64,000 nucleotides of DNA from Shewanella xiamenensis (GTDB taxonomy: Bacteria > Pseudomonadota > Gammaproteobacteria > Enterobacterales > Shewanellaceae), in assembly GCF_014647135.1 (NCBI RefSeq), contig NZ_BMOP01000009.1, positions 62,001 to 126,000 on the forward strand. Reading direction: 5' to 3'. How positions within the stretch are numbered: position 1 is the first letter of the stretch; the number at the start of each line of letters is the position of its first letter. Shown here in pieces: positions 25,309 to 34,380 of the stretch. The notes under the pieces are model-generated. The model saw only the letters and a list, made by a program, of their open reading frames with translations, ran no database searches and had not been told where the DNA came from. A program made the position numbers and the translations under genes.

Positions 25309-25704
25309 AGGTGCTCCTGCTTTTGTTATAATTTCGTTAACAGGATGCGCTAGGAGCAGGAAAAGGCAATGTGAAATATGGCCAAAATCATGCCGTGTAC
25401 AGTGAAGGATAGGACATGCAACCTATTCATTTTTTTAGAATGGTTAAGCCAAAAAAGCTGACCACTTAATGGCTGTTTTAAACTATTCGGGTGATATTTA
25501 AGCCAGATTAGAACAAAGTGTTTACAAGATGAATAAAACATCATGAAGCGAATGATTAATTAGATTGCCTCTCCAAAATCACTATGTTAAAAATCGTTCG
25601 ATTAAATAGGGTTGAATAATAAAATAAAGTTAATTTTATTTTAATGTCCTATCAATGCTTATTGTTGATTTTATTTGCAGATTAAACAGCGCTTGGAGAG
25701 TAAA
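25309..25704. other. Divergent intergenic region between the beta-helix gene and mprF
   Basis: A 396-base AT-rich gap with no credible gene. On the minus strand a TATAAC -10-like box lies about 20 nt before the beta-helix gene. Toward mprF the sequence is very A/T-rich (25590-25680). No operator palindrome was recognised. Confidence 0.5.
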
Positions 25705-28257
25705 ATGGGTAGGCGGATCCGTGTGATTATTAGTCTGATAATATTCACAGTCTCGTTGTTTCTGCTATATAACTTAGAGCAGGATTATCAGTTAAATGAT
25801 ATTTTTTTAGAGATTAAACAATTTGCACCATCAAAAATTTTATTAGCGGTTTTATTGACGTTGGTCAGTTATCTACTATTAACATTATATGATTATCTTG
25901 CCATTAGAGAACTAAAGTCGCCCTTAAGTTATCAACAGGTAGCTCCTGTTTCATTCCTGGCATTTACCTTCTCTAATACGATAGGTTTTTCATTATTGAC
26001 CGGCACTTCTATACGCTACAAATTTTATTCTGAATTAGGTTTGAGTGGTAATAATATTACCCAGGTTGTACTCGCTTGCTCAGTAACATTTTTCCTTGGA
26101 CTTTTCTTTATCTGCGGGCTTGCGCTGATTAATTTTCCTGCGGAGCAACTTTCCGACTTACCGTTGCCAACTTGGTTTTTCTCTCTTAATCGAGTGATTG
26201 GTATCTTGATGTTGCTGGGTGTCATTAGCTATTTCGTATTTAGCCTGATCTGGAAAAGGTCTATTCATTTTCGTGGGTTCGAATTGGCACCACCGATTTT
26301 TTCCTTATCTCTAAAGCAGTTTCTAGTATCGAGTATTGATTGGATCGTTGTGGGGACATTATTTTACTCTCTACTACCTGAGGTGGATGGATTAAGTTAT
26401 TTACAGGTCCTTAGCATCTTTTTTGTAGCCAATGCAATCGGGGTGCTTGCCCATGTGCCTGGAGGGATTGGCGTATTTGAAACGGTAGTTACTGTTACCT
26501 TATCGCAATATTTACCTGCCGAACAAATTTTAAGTTCAGTGATTATTTATCGATTAATGTATTACATAGTGCCATTTATTTTAGCGCTGATGTATTTTGT
26601 GGCAACCTTAGTATTAACTAATAAGGATAAGTTTTCTAAGTTAAATGTTAATTTACAGATTGTCAGGCAATTATTGCCACCATTATTAAGCATTAGTGTT
26701 TTTGGCGTTGGCTTAGTGTTGTTGCTATCGGTTGTTAACCCTTCCATTATTCATAAATATCATTGGCTAGGTGAGATAGTGCCGCTACCAATTGTGGAAC
26801 TATCAAGTTTGATATTGAGTGCGAGTGCTATTTTACTCTTGCTATTATCACACGGTTTATTTAAACGTTATCAAAAAGCGTTTGAGTTAACGCAAAAACT
26901 CTTATTGGTAGCCATGGTGTTTATTGTACTAAAGGGCGGTCAGTGGCAGATTTCCCTCGCACTTGGTCTTATCTATTTATTAATGCTGCCCTGCGAGCAG
27001 GTTTTTTATCGCCAAGGTTCTATTGTGGGAATTAAATATTCTTTTGGTTGGGCCTTATCGCTGGCGGCGGCATTATTTTTGATGATGTGGGTGCTATTTT
27101 TTGCCTATCAGGATGTGGATTACGATCATTCACTTTGGTTTACTTTTTCTCAAGATAGCCATGTGTCCCGTGCATTGCGGGGTGGGGCGGTTGCCCTAGT
27201 GATCTTGTTGATTTTTGGCTTTCGCTACGTGTTAGCGATGAGAAGGCCGCAAACCCGTCTATTGGATGAGCATACTTTAAGCTGCGCTATGGATATCGTC
27301 GCTAACGCTCCAAGTAGCCACGGATTTCTTGCTTTAGTTCAAGATAAGTCATTGTTATTTAATGAAGATAACGATGCATTTTTAATGTATGCCCGCGCAG
27401 GACATTGCTGGGTTGTGATGGGCGATCCGATTGGAAATCCAGATAAATTTGATGATTTACTCTGGCAGTTTAGGGAGTTATGCGATGCTTACGATGGTTG
27501 GCCAGTATTTTATCAAGTCACGCAAAGGTATTTACCCCACTTTTTAGAACAAGGGTTGAGCCTATATAAACTCGGCGAGGAGGCCATAGTGCCCTTAGCG
27601 GAATTTGATTTACAGTCGAGTAAGTATCGTAGCTTGCGTCAAAGTCATGCGAAGGCTTTAAGGGAAGGGTTACGTTTTAAAATTATCGAGGCCAGTGAAG
27701 TGAAGGCCCTATTGCCAACGTTAGAGGTTATTTCTTCGAGCTGGCTTAAGGCGAAGCAAGGTCGAGAAAAGGGATTTTCAGTTGGGTATTTTTCTGCTGC
27801 TTACCTGTGCGCCACGCCGATGGCCTTAGTGTATTTAAACGACGAGCTTGTAGCTTTTTCCAATGTGTGGGCCAGTGCGGCCAAAATAGAGTTTTCGGTT
27901 GATTTGATGCGCTATGAGCCTAGTTTATCGGGCAGTAATATTATGGATTTTTTGTTTACAGAACTCTTGCTATGGGGCAAACAGCAAGGATATCAGCAGT
28001 TTAATCTTGGCATGGCGCCCATGTCTGGATTGACTGATAGAGCCTTGGTGCCATTTTGGACTAAGCTTGCCAAAACAGTTTATAAGAAGGGGAATAAATT
28101 TTACAACTTTCAGGGGCTTAGAAGGTATAAGGATAAGTTTAATCCAAGGTGGGAGGCTAAGTATTTGATTTGTTATGGAGGGCTCTCTTTACCTGTAGTG
28201 GTGGGCAGTCTGGTGACCTTAACGAGTCGTGGTACAACTGGCGTGTTTAAAAAGTAG
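25705..28257 (+). CDS. mprF: Bifunctional lysylphosphatidylglycerol synthase/flippase MprF
   Basis: Transfers lysine (or another amino acid) from tRNA to phosphatidylglycerol and flips the product, making the membrane less anionic and more resistant to cationic peptides. The N-terminal two thirds (to about residue 515) are polytopic with about 13 hydrophobic segments, including the flippase motif VPGGIGVFETVV. The C-terminal DUF2156 synthase domain (about residues 535-830) includes VVMGDPIG and the NLGMAPMSG segment. I choose the ATG at 25705 with GGAG seven bases upstream; a TTG 30 bases earlier is in frame. The acvB/virJ-like gene follows after seven bases. Confidence 0.92.
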   Translation: MGRRIRVIISLIIFTVSLFLLYNLEQDYQLNDIFLEIKQFAPSKILLAVLLTLVSYLLLTLYDYLAIRELKSPLSYQQVAPVSFLAFTFSNTIGFSLLTGTSIRYKFYSELGLSGNNITQVVLACSVTFFLGLFFICGLALINFPAEQLSDLPLPTWFFSLNRVIGILMLLGVISYFVFSLIWKRSIHFRGFELAPPIFSLSLKQFLVSSIDWIVVGTLFYSLLPEVDGLSYLQVLSIFFVANAIGVLAHVPGGIGVFETVVTVTLSQYLPAEQILSSVIIYRLMYYIVPFILALMYFVATLVLTNKDKFSKLNVNLQIVRQLLPPLLSISVFGVGLVLLLSVVNPSIIHKYHWLGEIVPLPIVELSSLILSASAILLLLLSHGLFKRYQKAFELTQKLLLVAMVFIVLKGGQWQISLALGLIYLLMLPCEQVFYRQGSIVGIKYSFGWALSLAAALFLMMWVLFFAYQDVDYDHSLWFTFSQDSHVSRALRGGAVALVILLIFGFRYVLAMRRPQTRLLDEHTLSCAMDIVANAPSSHGFLALVQDKSLLFNEDNDAFLMYARAGHCWVVMGDPIGNPDKFDDLLWQFRELCDAYDGWPVFYQVTQRYLPHFLEQGLSLYKLGEEAIVPLAEFDLQSSKYRSLRQSHAKALREGLRFKIIEASEVKALLPTLEVISSSWLKAKQGREKGFSVGYFSAAYLCATPMALVYLNDELVAFSNVWASAAKIEFSVDLMRYEPSLSGSNIMDFLFTELLLWGKQQGYQQFNLGMAPMSGLTDRALVPFWTKLAKTVYKKGNKFYNFQGLRRYKDKFNPRWEAKYLICYGGLSLPVVVGSLVTLTSRGTTGVFKK

Positions 28258-28264
28258 GTGCGAG

Positions 28265-28996
28265 ATGACGAAATCCTTAATCAAGCTACTTAGCGTTTTA
28301 CTTTTATGTTCTACTGCTAACGTCTTTGCTGATGAGTTTGCCGATAATTTGGGGCTGACCCTATTGCCTGTCGAATCATCAACTCAGGTAAAAGCTGCGT
28401 CATCCCATGCCAAACCACCGTTGGTGATTTTTTTAAGTGGTGACGGTGGCTGGGCAACGCTTGATAAAGCCGTAGGGGGCATTTTGCAGCAGCAGGGCTG
28501 GCCTGTCGTTGGCTGGAGTTCGCTGAAATATTATTGGAAACAAAAAGATCCTAAAGAGGTCACCCAAGATACCTTAGCGATTATTGATAAGTACCAGGCG
28601 GAATTTGGCACGCAAAAAGTGATTTTGATTGGTTATTCCTTTGGGGCCGAAGTGATTCCCTTTGTGTTAAATGATATGCCCGCTCAATATCGGCAGAATG
28701 TCTTGGGCGCTGTGCTGCTTTCTCCTTCACAATCTTCGGATTTTGAAATCCATGTGAGTGAGATTGTCACCTCGGATAACCAATCGGCTCGTTACTTAAC
28801 CTTGCCCGAAGTCAACAAACAAACCACTGTGCCTATGCTTTGTCTCTACGGTAAAGAGGACGATGCGCCGCTGCATTTATGCCCAGAGGTCAAGCAGCCC
28901 AATGTCACTGTGATGGAATTAAGCGGTGGCCACAGTTTTGATGACGATTACGATAAAGTAGTCAAGCTGATAAAAGGTTGGCTGAAGCTAAGTTAG
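28265..28996 (+). CDS. AcvB/VirJ-family periplasmic serine hydrolase, probable lysyl-PG hydrolase
   Basis: A 243-residue exported alpha/beta-hydrolase with a signal peptide of about 22 residues (cleavage after NVFA). Motifs are LSGDGGW, characteristic of VirJ, the nucleophile elbow GYSFGAE and a late SGGHSFDDD that could supply the His. In Agrobacterium AcvB hydrolyses lysyl-phosphatidylglycerol and is encoded beside its synthase LpiA. Here it follows mprF by seven bases, so the same role is likely. The start at 28265 gives a proper signal peptide; an earlier in-frame start inside mprF does not. Confidence 0.85.
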   Translation: MTKSLIKLLSVLLLCSTANVFADEFADNLGLTLLPVESSTQVKAASSHAKPPLVIFLSGDGGWATLDKAVGGILQQQGWPVVGWSSLKYYWKQKDPKEVTQDTLAIIDKYQAEFGTQKVILIGYSFGAEVIPFVLNDMPAQYRQNVLGAVLLSPSQSSDFEIHVSEIVTSDNQSARYLTLPEVNKQTTVPMLCLYGKEDDAPLHLCPEVKQPNVTVMELSGGHSFDDDYDKVVKLIKGWLKLS

Positions 28997-29048
28997 AGGG
29001 CTTTAGTGCATGGCATCGTATGAGCCTAATGCTTTGGAATAAAACATA

Positions 29049-29072
29049 AAAAGGGCGCAAATGCGCCCTTTG
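29049..29072. terminator. Bidirectional terminator after acvB/virJ-like gene
   Basis: Stem AAGGGCGC / GCGCCCTT with an AAAT loop, between two converging genes and A/T-rich on both sides. Confidence 0.8.
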
Positions 29073-29097
29073 TTATCGGTCGTGCTACAGCGAATAA

Positions 29098-30165
29098 TTA
29101 GAGCTGGTAGCTAATGTGCTGATGGAAGCGCACGACGAGATCTTCACGCTCAGGGTCTAGCCCAATCTCGGCGGCAAAGGTTTTCAATGCGGCTTCAACG
29201 TTATTCATAAAACGGCCATAGCCTGAGTCATCACAGTCCTTCGCACCCGCGACAATAGTAAAATGCGCGGCTTCGACTAAGTTATCAGCATCCCAGCGGC
29301 GAATTACTTGCTGCTCTGTTGCGTTCGGGTCAAAACCAATCATCTGCACTTCGGCCTTGCTGTCGAGTTTTTCAAACTTACTGTTACGCACTAAGGGAGT
29401 TAAGCCGTTGGCGATCATAGCCAAGCGCGTTAATTGCTTATTGGTCGCCGCCTTGATGAAATTATCCTCAAGGTGTTGATATAACGGGCTAAAGTCAGTT
29501 GCTGACTCTGGTAGTAAACCTTGTTTGAGTCTGCGACTCAGCGGCAGGCTGACGGTGACATAGGTGAGTGAACTGACATTTTCCGGCAGGTCACATTTTC
29601 TGGCCTTGTATCTTGGTGCAATGGCTCTGAGTTTATAGCCGTAGGTTTCTTTATTACCTTTTGATTTGGCGAATAAATCATAGGATAAATGCTGGTGGTC
29701 GCGGATCTTTACCTTAAGATCGTTAATCGGCAGCTTAGGCATTAATTCGTTTAATAGCTCCCGTACACGGGTATGGAAATTAGCTGAGTTGCTGCGGATT
29801 TCATCGCCAGTCGCTAAGAAAACAATACGCAGTTTGCGGGCGCGGTAGTTGTCCGCAGTGAACAGATTTTGTGCCTCGTGATAGGCGGGATTGTAAAAAA
29901 ACAGAATTTGTTCAGCGGTTTGGAAACAATACGCTTCGGTATGGTAACGCACGACTGGCAGTTTATCGTTAGTGATCACATGGACGTTACGGAGATCGTG
30001 TTGTTCTGCCAAGTTAAAAATAATGCGGCTTAAGGTTTGATAACAGCTATGGTAATCGGGGTATTGCGCCAGTAATTCATCCGTGACTTTAATTTCGGCG
30101 GTGATGTACTGATTGGTACGAGCTTCCTTGGGTATGTACACTTTTTGCTGATGGCTAAGGGACAT
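29098..30165 (-). CDS. Conserved hypothetical protein, DUF3083-like
   Basis: A 355-residue soluble protein starting at 30165 with AAGGAG upstream. No signal peptide or membrane helix. It begins MSLSHQQKVYIPKEARTNQY and ends VRFHQHISYQL; I recognise it as the Shewanella-type DUF3083 family but know no function for it. It is monocistronic, convergent with the acvB/virJ-like gene. Two internal halves show no obvious duplication. Confidence 0.7.
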   Translation of the reverse strand: MSLSHQQKVYIPKEARTNQYITAEIKVTDELLAQYPDYHSCYQTLSRIIFNLAEQHDLRNVHVITNDKLPVVRYHTEAYCFQTAEQILFFYNPAYHEAQNLFTADNYRARKLRIVFLATGDEIRSNSANFHTRVRELLNELMPKLPINDLKVKIRDHQHLSYDLFAKSKGNKETYGYKLRAIAPRYKARKCDLPENVSSLTYVTVSLPLSRRLKQGLLPESATDFSPLYQHLEDNFIKAATNKQLTRLAMIANGLTPLVRNSKFEKLDSKAEVQMIGFDPNATEQQVIRRWDADNLVEAAHFTIVAGAKDCDDSGYGRFMNNVEAALKTFAAEIGLDPEREDLVVRFHQHISYQL

Positions 30166-30309
30166 ATTGACTCCTTGTTGGGTTAACCATTTGCTAACAC
30201 GAATTTTACTGTTTATCTCAGGCGTTAATGTTGCGTTGGAGCATGTTTTTATCGCTTAAATACAAGTTTACATCAGCAAGCTGTTTATTAGCTTAAAATT
30301 GCAGCGATT

Positions 30310-30909
30310 TTATTGAGTTAAGGCTTTTTCAATCCAAGGTTGCATCCAAGTGGCGATCTTCTCTTGGGCCTTTTCATTGGGATGAATACCGTCTCTTTGC
30401 ATCAACTCTGGATGGGGAGCGACCTCCTGCATAAAGAAGGGGATAAGGTCAATATCCTCATCTTTTGCAATCTCTTGATACACTTGGGTGAACTTTTGGC
30501 TATAGCGAGGGCCATAGTTAGGCGGTACCATGATTTCGGTCAGTAGCACTTTAGCACCGCTATTTTTGGCTAGGGTAATGATTTGGGTTAGGTTATTTTT
30601 GAGTTGCGTCGGGGGGAATCCACGTAGACCATCGTTACCACCGAGTTCGACTACTACCAAATCGGGGGCAACGGAATCGAGCAGCGCAGGCAAACGACGC
30701 AAACCGCCCGCTGTCGTTTCACCGCTCACCGAACCGTTGGTAAATTCATGCTCGGGTAAGTTTTTTTGCAGCAGTGCCACCCAGCCTACTTGTTCCGACA
30801 TGCCATAGCTGGCACCTAAGCTATCGCCGAGGATCAACACTTTCGCCGCCTGAACTGGCGTGGTTATAAATAGACTTAACAGGATGCAGGCGCTCACGGC
30901 CTTTGCCAT
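30310..30909 (-). CDS. tesA: Periplasmic SGNH acyl-CoA thioesterase/lysophospholipase TesA
   Basis: Multifunctional esterase (thioesterase I, protease I, lysophospholipase L1). The 199-residue protein has a 21-residue signal peptide (cleavage after PVQA) and the four SGNH blocks: GDSLGASYGM with Ser30, the Gly in GETTAGG, GGND in ELGGNDGLRG and DGIHPN with the catalytic Asp and His. I start it at the ATG at 30909, giving a standard signal peptide; the longer frame to 30993 would overlap the ybbA promoter. Divergent from ybbA-ybbP, the same arrangement as in E. coli. Confidence 0.93.
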   Translation of the reverse strand: MAKAVSACILLSLFITTPVQAAKVLILGDSLGASYGMSEQVGWVALLQKNLPEHEFTNGSVSGETTAGGLRRLPALLDSVAPDLVVVELGGNDGLRGFPPTQLKNNLTQIITLAKNSGAKVLLTEIMVPPNYGPRYSQKFTQVYQEIAKDEDIDLIPFFMQEVAPHPELMQRDGIHPNEKAQEKIATWMQPWIEKALTQ

Positions 30910-30961
30910 AGGCTTGCATCTTAGCAATTGACGCAAGAACGATTTGTATAAGAAGGATCCT

Positions 30962-31711
30962 ATGTCTAACGTCGTTTCAAAAAATAGTGCCATTAATGTG
31001 GTTAACCTCGAAAAATCGGTGACTACTCAGGAAGGTTCGCTCACTATCCTCAAGGGCATTAACTTAGATGTCAAGCAGGGCGAAAGTGTTGCGATATTAG
31101 GACCCTCCGGCTCGGGTAAATCGACGCTACTTGGCTTACTCGCCGCGCTCGACACCCCAACGGCGGGGGAGATTTGGCTCGATGGCCAGGCCCTATCACC
31201 GCTCAATGAAGAACAGAAAGCCGCGCTGCGTAAGCAAAAAGTGAGCTTTATTTTTCAATCTTTTATGTTAGTTGATACCTTAACCGCCCTTGAAAATGTG
31301 ATGCTACCGGCCGAGCTTGCCGGGGTTAAAAATGCCAAGGAGAAGGCCGAGGCCATGCTGGGGCGCGTGGGGTTATCCCACCGTTTGACTCATTTACCTA
31401 AACAGTTATCCGGCGGTGAGCAGCAAAGGGTTGCGATTGCGAGGGCCTTTATTTGTGAACCTAAAGTGCTATTTGCCGACGAGCCAACCGGCAATTTGGA
31501 CAGTGTTAACGGCCATAAAATTGCCGATATGTTGTTTGAACTGAACCAAGAGAGCCACACCACACTCATCCTAGTCACCCATGACTTACAACTGGCGAAG
31601 CGTTGCCAAAGGCAACTGGTTATGGACAACGGCCACTTGCAGGAAGAGTTGGATTCGGCCCAATCGCACAATGTGAATGACAACCTTGAATTAAGCGCCA
31701 AGGAGGCCTAA
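30962..31711 (+). CDS. ybbA: ABC transporter ATP-binding protein YbbA
   Basis: LolD/MacB-type ATPase. It has Walker A GPSGSGKST (about residues 47-55), signature LSGGEQQR (about 147), Walker B VLFADEPTGNLD and the H-loop VTHD. Start at 30962 with AAGGAT upstream; a longer frame from 30944 is possible. Three bases separate its stop from ybbP, so the two form a transporter operon. YbbAP may act in lipid or peptide transport, possibly linked with the divergent TesA. Substrate not established. Confidence 0.92.
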   Translation: MSNVVSKNSAINVVNLEKSVTTQEGSLTILKGINLDVKQGESVAILGPSGSGKSTLLGLLAALDTPTAGEIWLDGQALSPLNEEQKAALRKQKVSFIFQSFMLVDTLTALENVMLPAELAGVKNAKEKAEAMLGRVGLSHRLTHLPKQLSGGEQQRVAIARAFICEPKVLFADEPTGNLDSVNGHKIADMLFELNQESHTTLILVTHDLQLAKRCQRQLVMDNGHLQEELDSAQSHNVNDNLELSAKEA

Positions 31712-31714
31712 CCC

Positions 31715-34216
31715 ATGGAGCTTAATTTGGCATGGCGCCTGTTTAAGCGCGAGTTGCAACAGGGGCAGTTGTTATTGATTATCCTCGCCATTACCTTGGC
31801 GGTGCTGTCGGTTAGCGGTCTTGCGCGGGTCAGTGAGCGTTTGCAAGTTGCTATCAACGGACAAGCGACTCAGTTTATCGCCGCCGATCGTATTATCGAC
31901 TCTCCCGTTCAAATTGACGCCAGCATTCTGGCCAAGGCCGATGAGCTTGGCCTTAAGCATGTCACCAATATGCAATTTAATTCCATGGTATATGCGGGGG
32001 ATAAGTTTCAGTTAGTCACAGTGCGTGCGGTTGAGTCCGGTTATCCACTTAAGGGAGACATCGAACTTAAAGCGGTCAATGGCCAAGATGTAAAAGCCCA
32101 AGACTTGCCCCACGCCGATGAGGTGTGGTTCGAGAGTCGCTTAGGGGGACTCTTGGGATACCCGCAAACACTGGAATTAGGCAACAGTGAGTTTCGTTTA
32201 AGTCAAGAAATCAGCCGCTTACCCGATGCTGGCTTTAATCCGTTCGCTTCTTCCCCCGTGGTATTAATGCGGATAGAAGATGTCGCCAAGACTGGGGTTA
32301 TCCAACCCGGCAGCCGAGTGACGTATCTGTATCAATTTGTGGGTGAAGAAAGTGCCTTAAGCGCCTTTGAAAATAGCGTTAAACCGCTGCTGAATAATTC
32401 CCAGCGCTGGGTCGATGTGCAGTCTGGCGATTCACCGATAGCGGGCGCGGTGAAGCGGGCGGAGCGTTTTTTACTGCTGGCAAGCTTGCTCGGTATTGCC
32501 CTTGCTTGCGCCGCGATTGGGATTGCCGCCCAGCGTTACTGCCAACGTCATTATGATGTGGTGGCTATGCTTAAAACCTTTGGCGCCTCATCAACTCAAA
32601 TCCGTCGACTATTCGGCATCCATTTACTACTAGTGACGCTGTTTGGCATTGTGCTGGGGTTAATCGGCGGGGCACTGCTGGATTTAGGCATTAATCAACT
32701 GTTACCCCCTGAAATCGCTGCCTATTCGCCGCCGTTGACGCGGCCGCTACTGCTTGGGATCAGCACTGGGCTTATCAGCGCCTTTATGTTTTCGGCCTAT
32801 CCTTTAATGCGTTTACTGGCGATTCCGCCACTGCGAGTCTTACAAAGGCAACTCGAAGGCTTGCAGCTCGGCATGTGGCTGCATTTACTCTTAAGTTTAG
32901 GGGCGATGGCCCTGTTGGGATATTTGTATTCCCAAAGCTGGGCGCTGACACTGACGGTAGTCGCGGCTGTGCTGCTACTCGGCGTATTGCTCAGTATTTT
33001 AGGTTTTGTGATGATCCGCCTTGGCCACAGTGTCGGCATGAAAACCACCAACCCATTGCAACTGGCACTTGCGGGGTTACGCCGCCGTGCGCGGCAAAAT
33101 GCGGTGCAATTGGTGGGCTTTAGTGCGGCTTTGGTATTGTTACTGACGATTTTGGCGCTTAGACAGGATTTACTCAACGAGTGGCAAAAACAGCTGCCCG
33201 AGAATGCACCTAACTATTTCTTGGTCAATATCGCCCCCGATGATGCTAAACCATTAAACGACTTTATGGCACAAAAGGGCATAGCAGCCACGGATATCTA
33301 CCCCGTCATTCGTGGCCGGCTGACGCAAATTAATGGTGAGACCTTGATCTCTAATGAGCAGGCCGAGGCCGGAGAGAAGGGACGAGTAGGAATTTCCCGC
33401 GAGCTTAATCTCACTTGGCGCAATAGCTTGCCTGCCAACAACGAGTTGATTGAAGGGCATTTTAATCAAGCTGCTGATGAGGTGTCGGTGGAATCCGGTG
33501 TTGCCGATCGTTTAGGGCTAAAACTGGGTGATACGCTGACTTATATGATTGATAACCAAGAGCTAAGGGTTAAGGTTGCCAGTATTCGTGCCGTGCACTG
33601 GGAAACATTACAGCCAAACTTCTTTATGATCTTCACCCAAGAAGCGTTGGCGCCCTTTGCCTATACCTCGATGGCAAGCTTTTACCTCGATGACAAAAAA
33701 CCGGATGTGCAAGGGAATGATGCACCAAAGAACACAGTGATCCTCGAACTTATTCAGCAGTTTCCTACGGTATCAATTATCGATGTTGGCGCCATGGTGG
33801 GGCAATTGCGGCAGATCATTGAGCAGGTGTCACTGTCGCTGACGTTAGTCTTGGTCCTCGTCTTACTAGCGAGTTCCTTAGTGCTTATCGCCCAAACCGA
33901 GGCGGGAATGGCGACGCGCCAGCGTGAACTCGCGGTGCTGCGTACCTTTGGCGCCTCGGGCTGGTTACTGCGTAGTGCCACTGGGCTTGAATTTGCCTTA
34001 CTGGGGGGCATTGCTGGTGTGCTTGCAGTGATAGTGGCGGAATTTGCGCTGTATCTGTTAAAGACCCAAGTGTTTGAGCTGAACGTGTATATGCACTGGC
34101 CCTGGTGGGGGATTGCCCCAGTCTGCGGCGCCTTATTGGTCGCGCTGCTGGGGGTATGGCGCTGCCGCCAATTACTCAATCAATCCTGCGCTGAATTATT
34201 AAAAGTGGGCACTTAA
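31715..34216 (+). CDS. ybbP: ABC transporter permease YbbP (FtsX/MacB family)
   Basis: An 833-residue permease with a first helix near residues 15-37 and two FtsX-like domains. The four-helix units lie at about residues 245-430 and 695-820, each preceded by a periplasmic domain. The pattern of two FtsX domains per chain is that of YbbP. It follows ybbA at once. A terminator 55 nt after the stop ends the operon. Likely extracts or handles a lipophilic substrate, but this is inferred from family only. Confidence 0.9.
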   Translation: MELNLAWRLFKRELQQGQLLLIILAITLAVLSVSGLARVSERLQVAINGQATQFIAADRIIDSPVQIDASILAKADELGLKHVTNMQFNSMVYAGDKFQLVTVRAVESGYPLKGDIELKAVNGQDVKAQDLPHADEVWFESRLGGLLGYPQTLELGNSEFRLSQEISRLPDAGFNPFASSPVVLMRIEDVAKTGVIQPGSRVTYLYQFVGEESALSAFENSVKPLLNNSQRWVDVQSGDSPIAGAVKRAERFLLLASLLGIALACAAIGIAAQRYCQRHYDVVAMLKTFGASSTQIRRLFGIHLLLVTLFGIVLGLIGGALLDLGINQLLPPEIAAYSPPLTRPLLLGISTGLISAFMFSAYPLMRLLAIPPLRVLQRQLEGLQLGMWLHLLLSLGAMALLGYLYSQSWALTLTVVAAVLLLGVLLSILGFVMIRLGHSVGMKTTNPLQLALAGLRRRARQNAVQLVGFSAALVLLLTILALRQDLLNEWQKQLPENAPNYFLVNIAPDDAKPLNDFMAQKGIAATDIYPVIRGRLTQINGETLISNEQAEAGEKGRVGISRELNLTWRNSLPANNELIEGHFNQAADEVSVESGVADRLGLKLGDTLTYMIDNQELRVKVASIRAVHWETLQPNFFMIFTQEALAPFAYTSMASFYLDDKKPDVQGNDAPKNTVILELIQQFPTVSIIDVGAMVGQLRQIIEQVSLSLTLVLVLVLLASSLVLIAQTEAGMATRQRELAVLRTFGASGWLLRSATGLEFALLGGIAGVLAVIVAEFALYLLKTQVFELNVYMHWPWWGIAPVCGALLVALLGVWRCRQLLNQSCAELLKVGT

Positions 34217-34270
34217 GATGAGGTCAGTTTGGAGCTGAGGCAAACGCTGTAACACCCCATTTGTAAAATG

Positions 34271-34302
34271 AAAAGCACTGGCATAACCCAGTGCTTTTTT
34301 AT
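34271..34302. terminator. Terminator between ybbP and gltS
   Basis: Stem AAAAGCACTGG / CCAGTGCTTTT with a CATAAC-type loop and a T6 run on the plus strand; it may serve both converging genes. Confidence 0.9.
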
Positions 34303-34380
34303 TGGCGGTGAAATCGTTTCTATCATTGGATGACAACGATGATGACTTTACCGTTCATTTCATTACAAAGCCTTGTAGGG

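Noticed and set aside
25350..25544. A 64-codon frame upstream of the beta-helix gene
   Set aside because: No Shine-Dalgarno and amino-acid composition unlike a real protein; likely chance in AT-rich DNA.
30910..30993. Longer TesA starting at 30993
   Set aside because: The shorter form from 30909 has a normal signal peptide; the extension would run into the divergent ybbA promoter.
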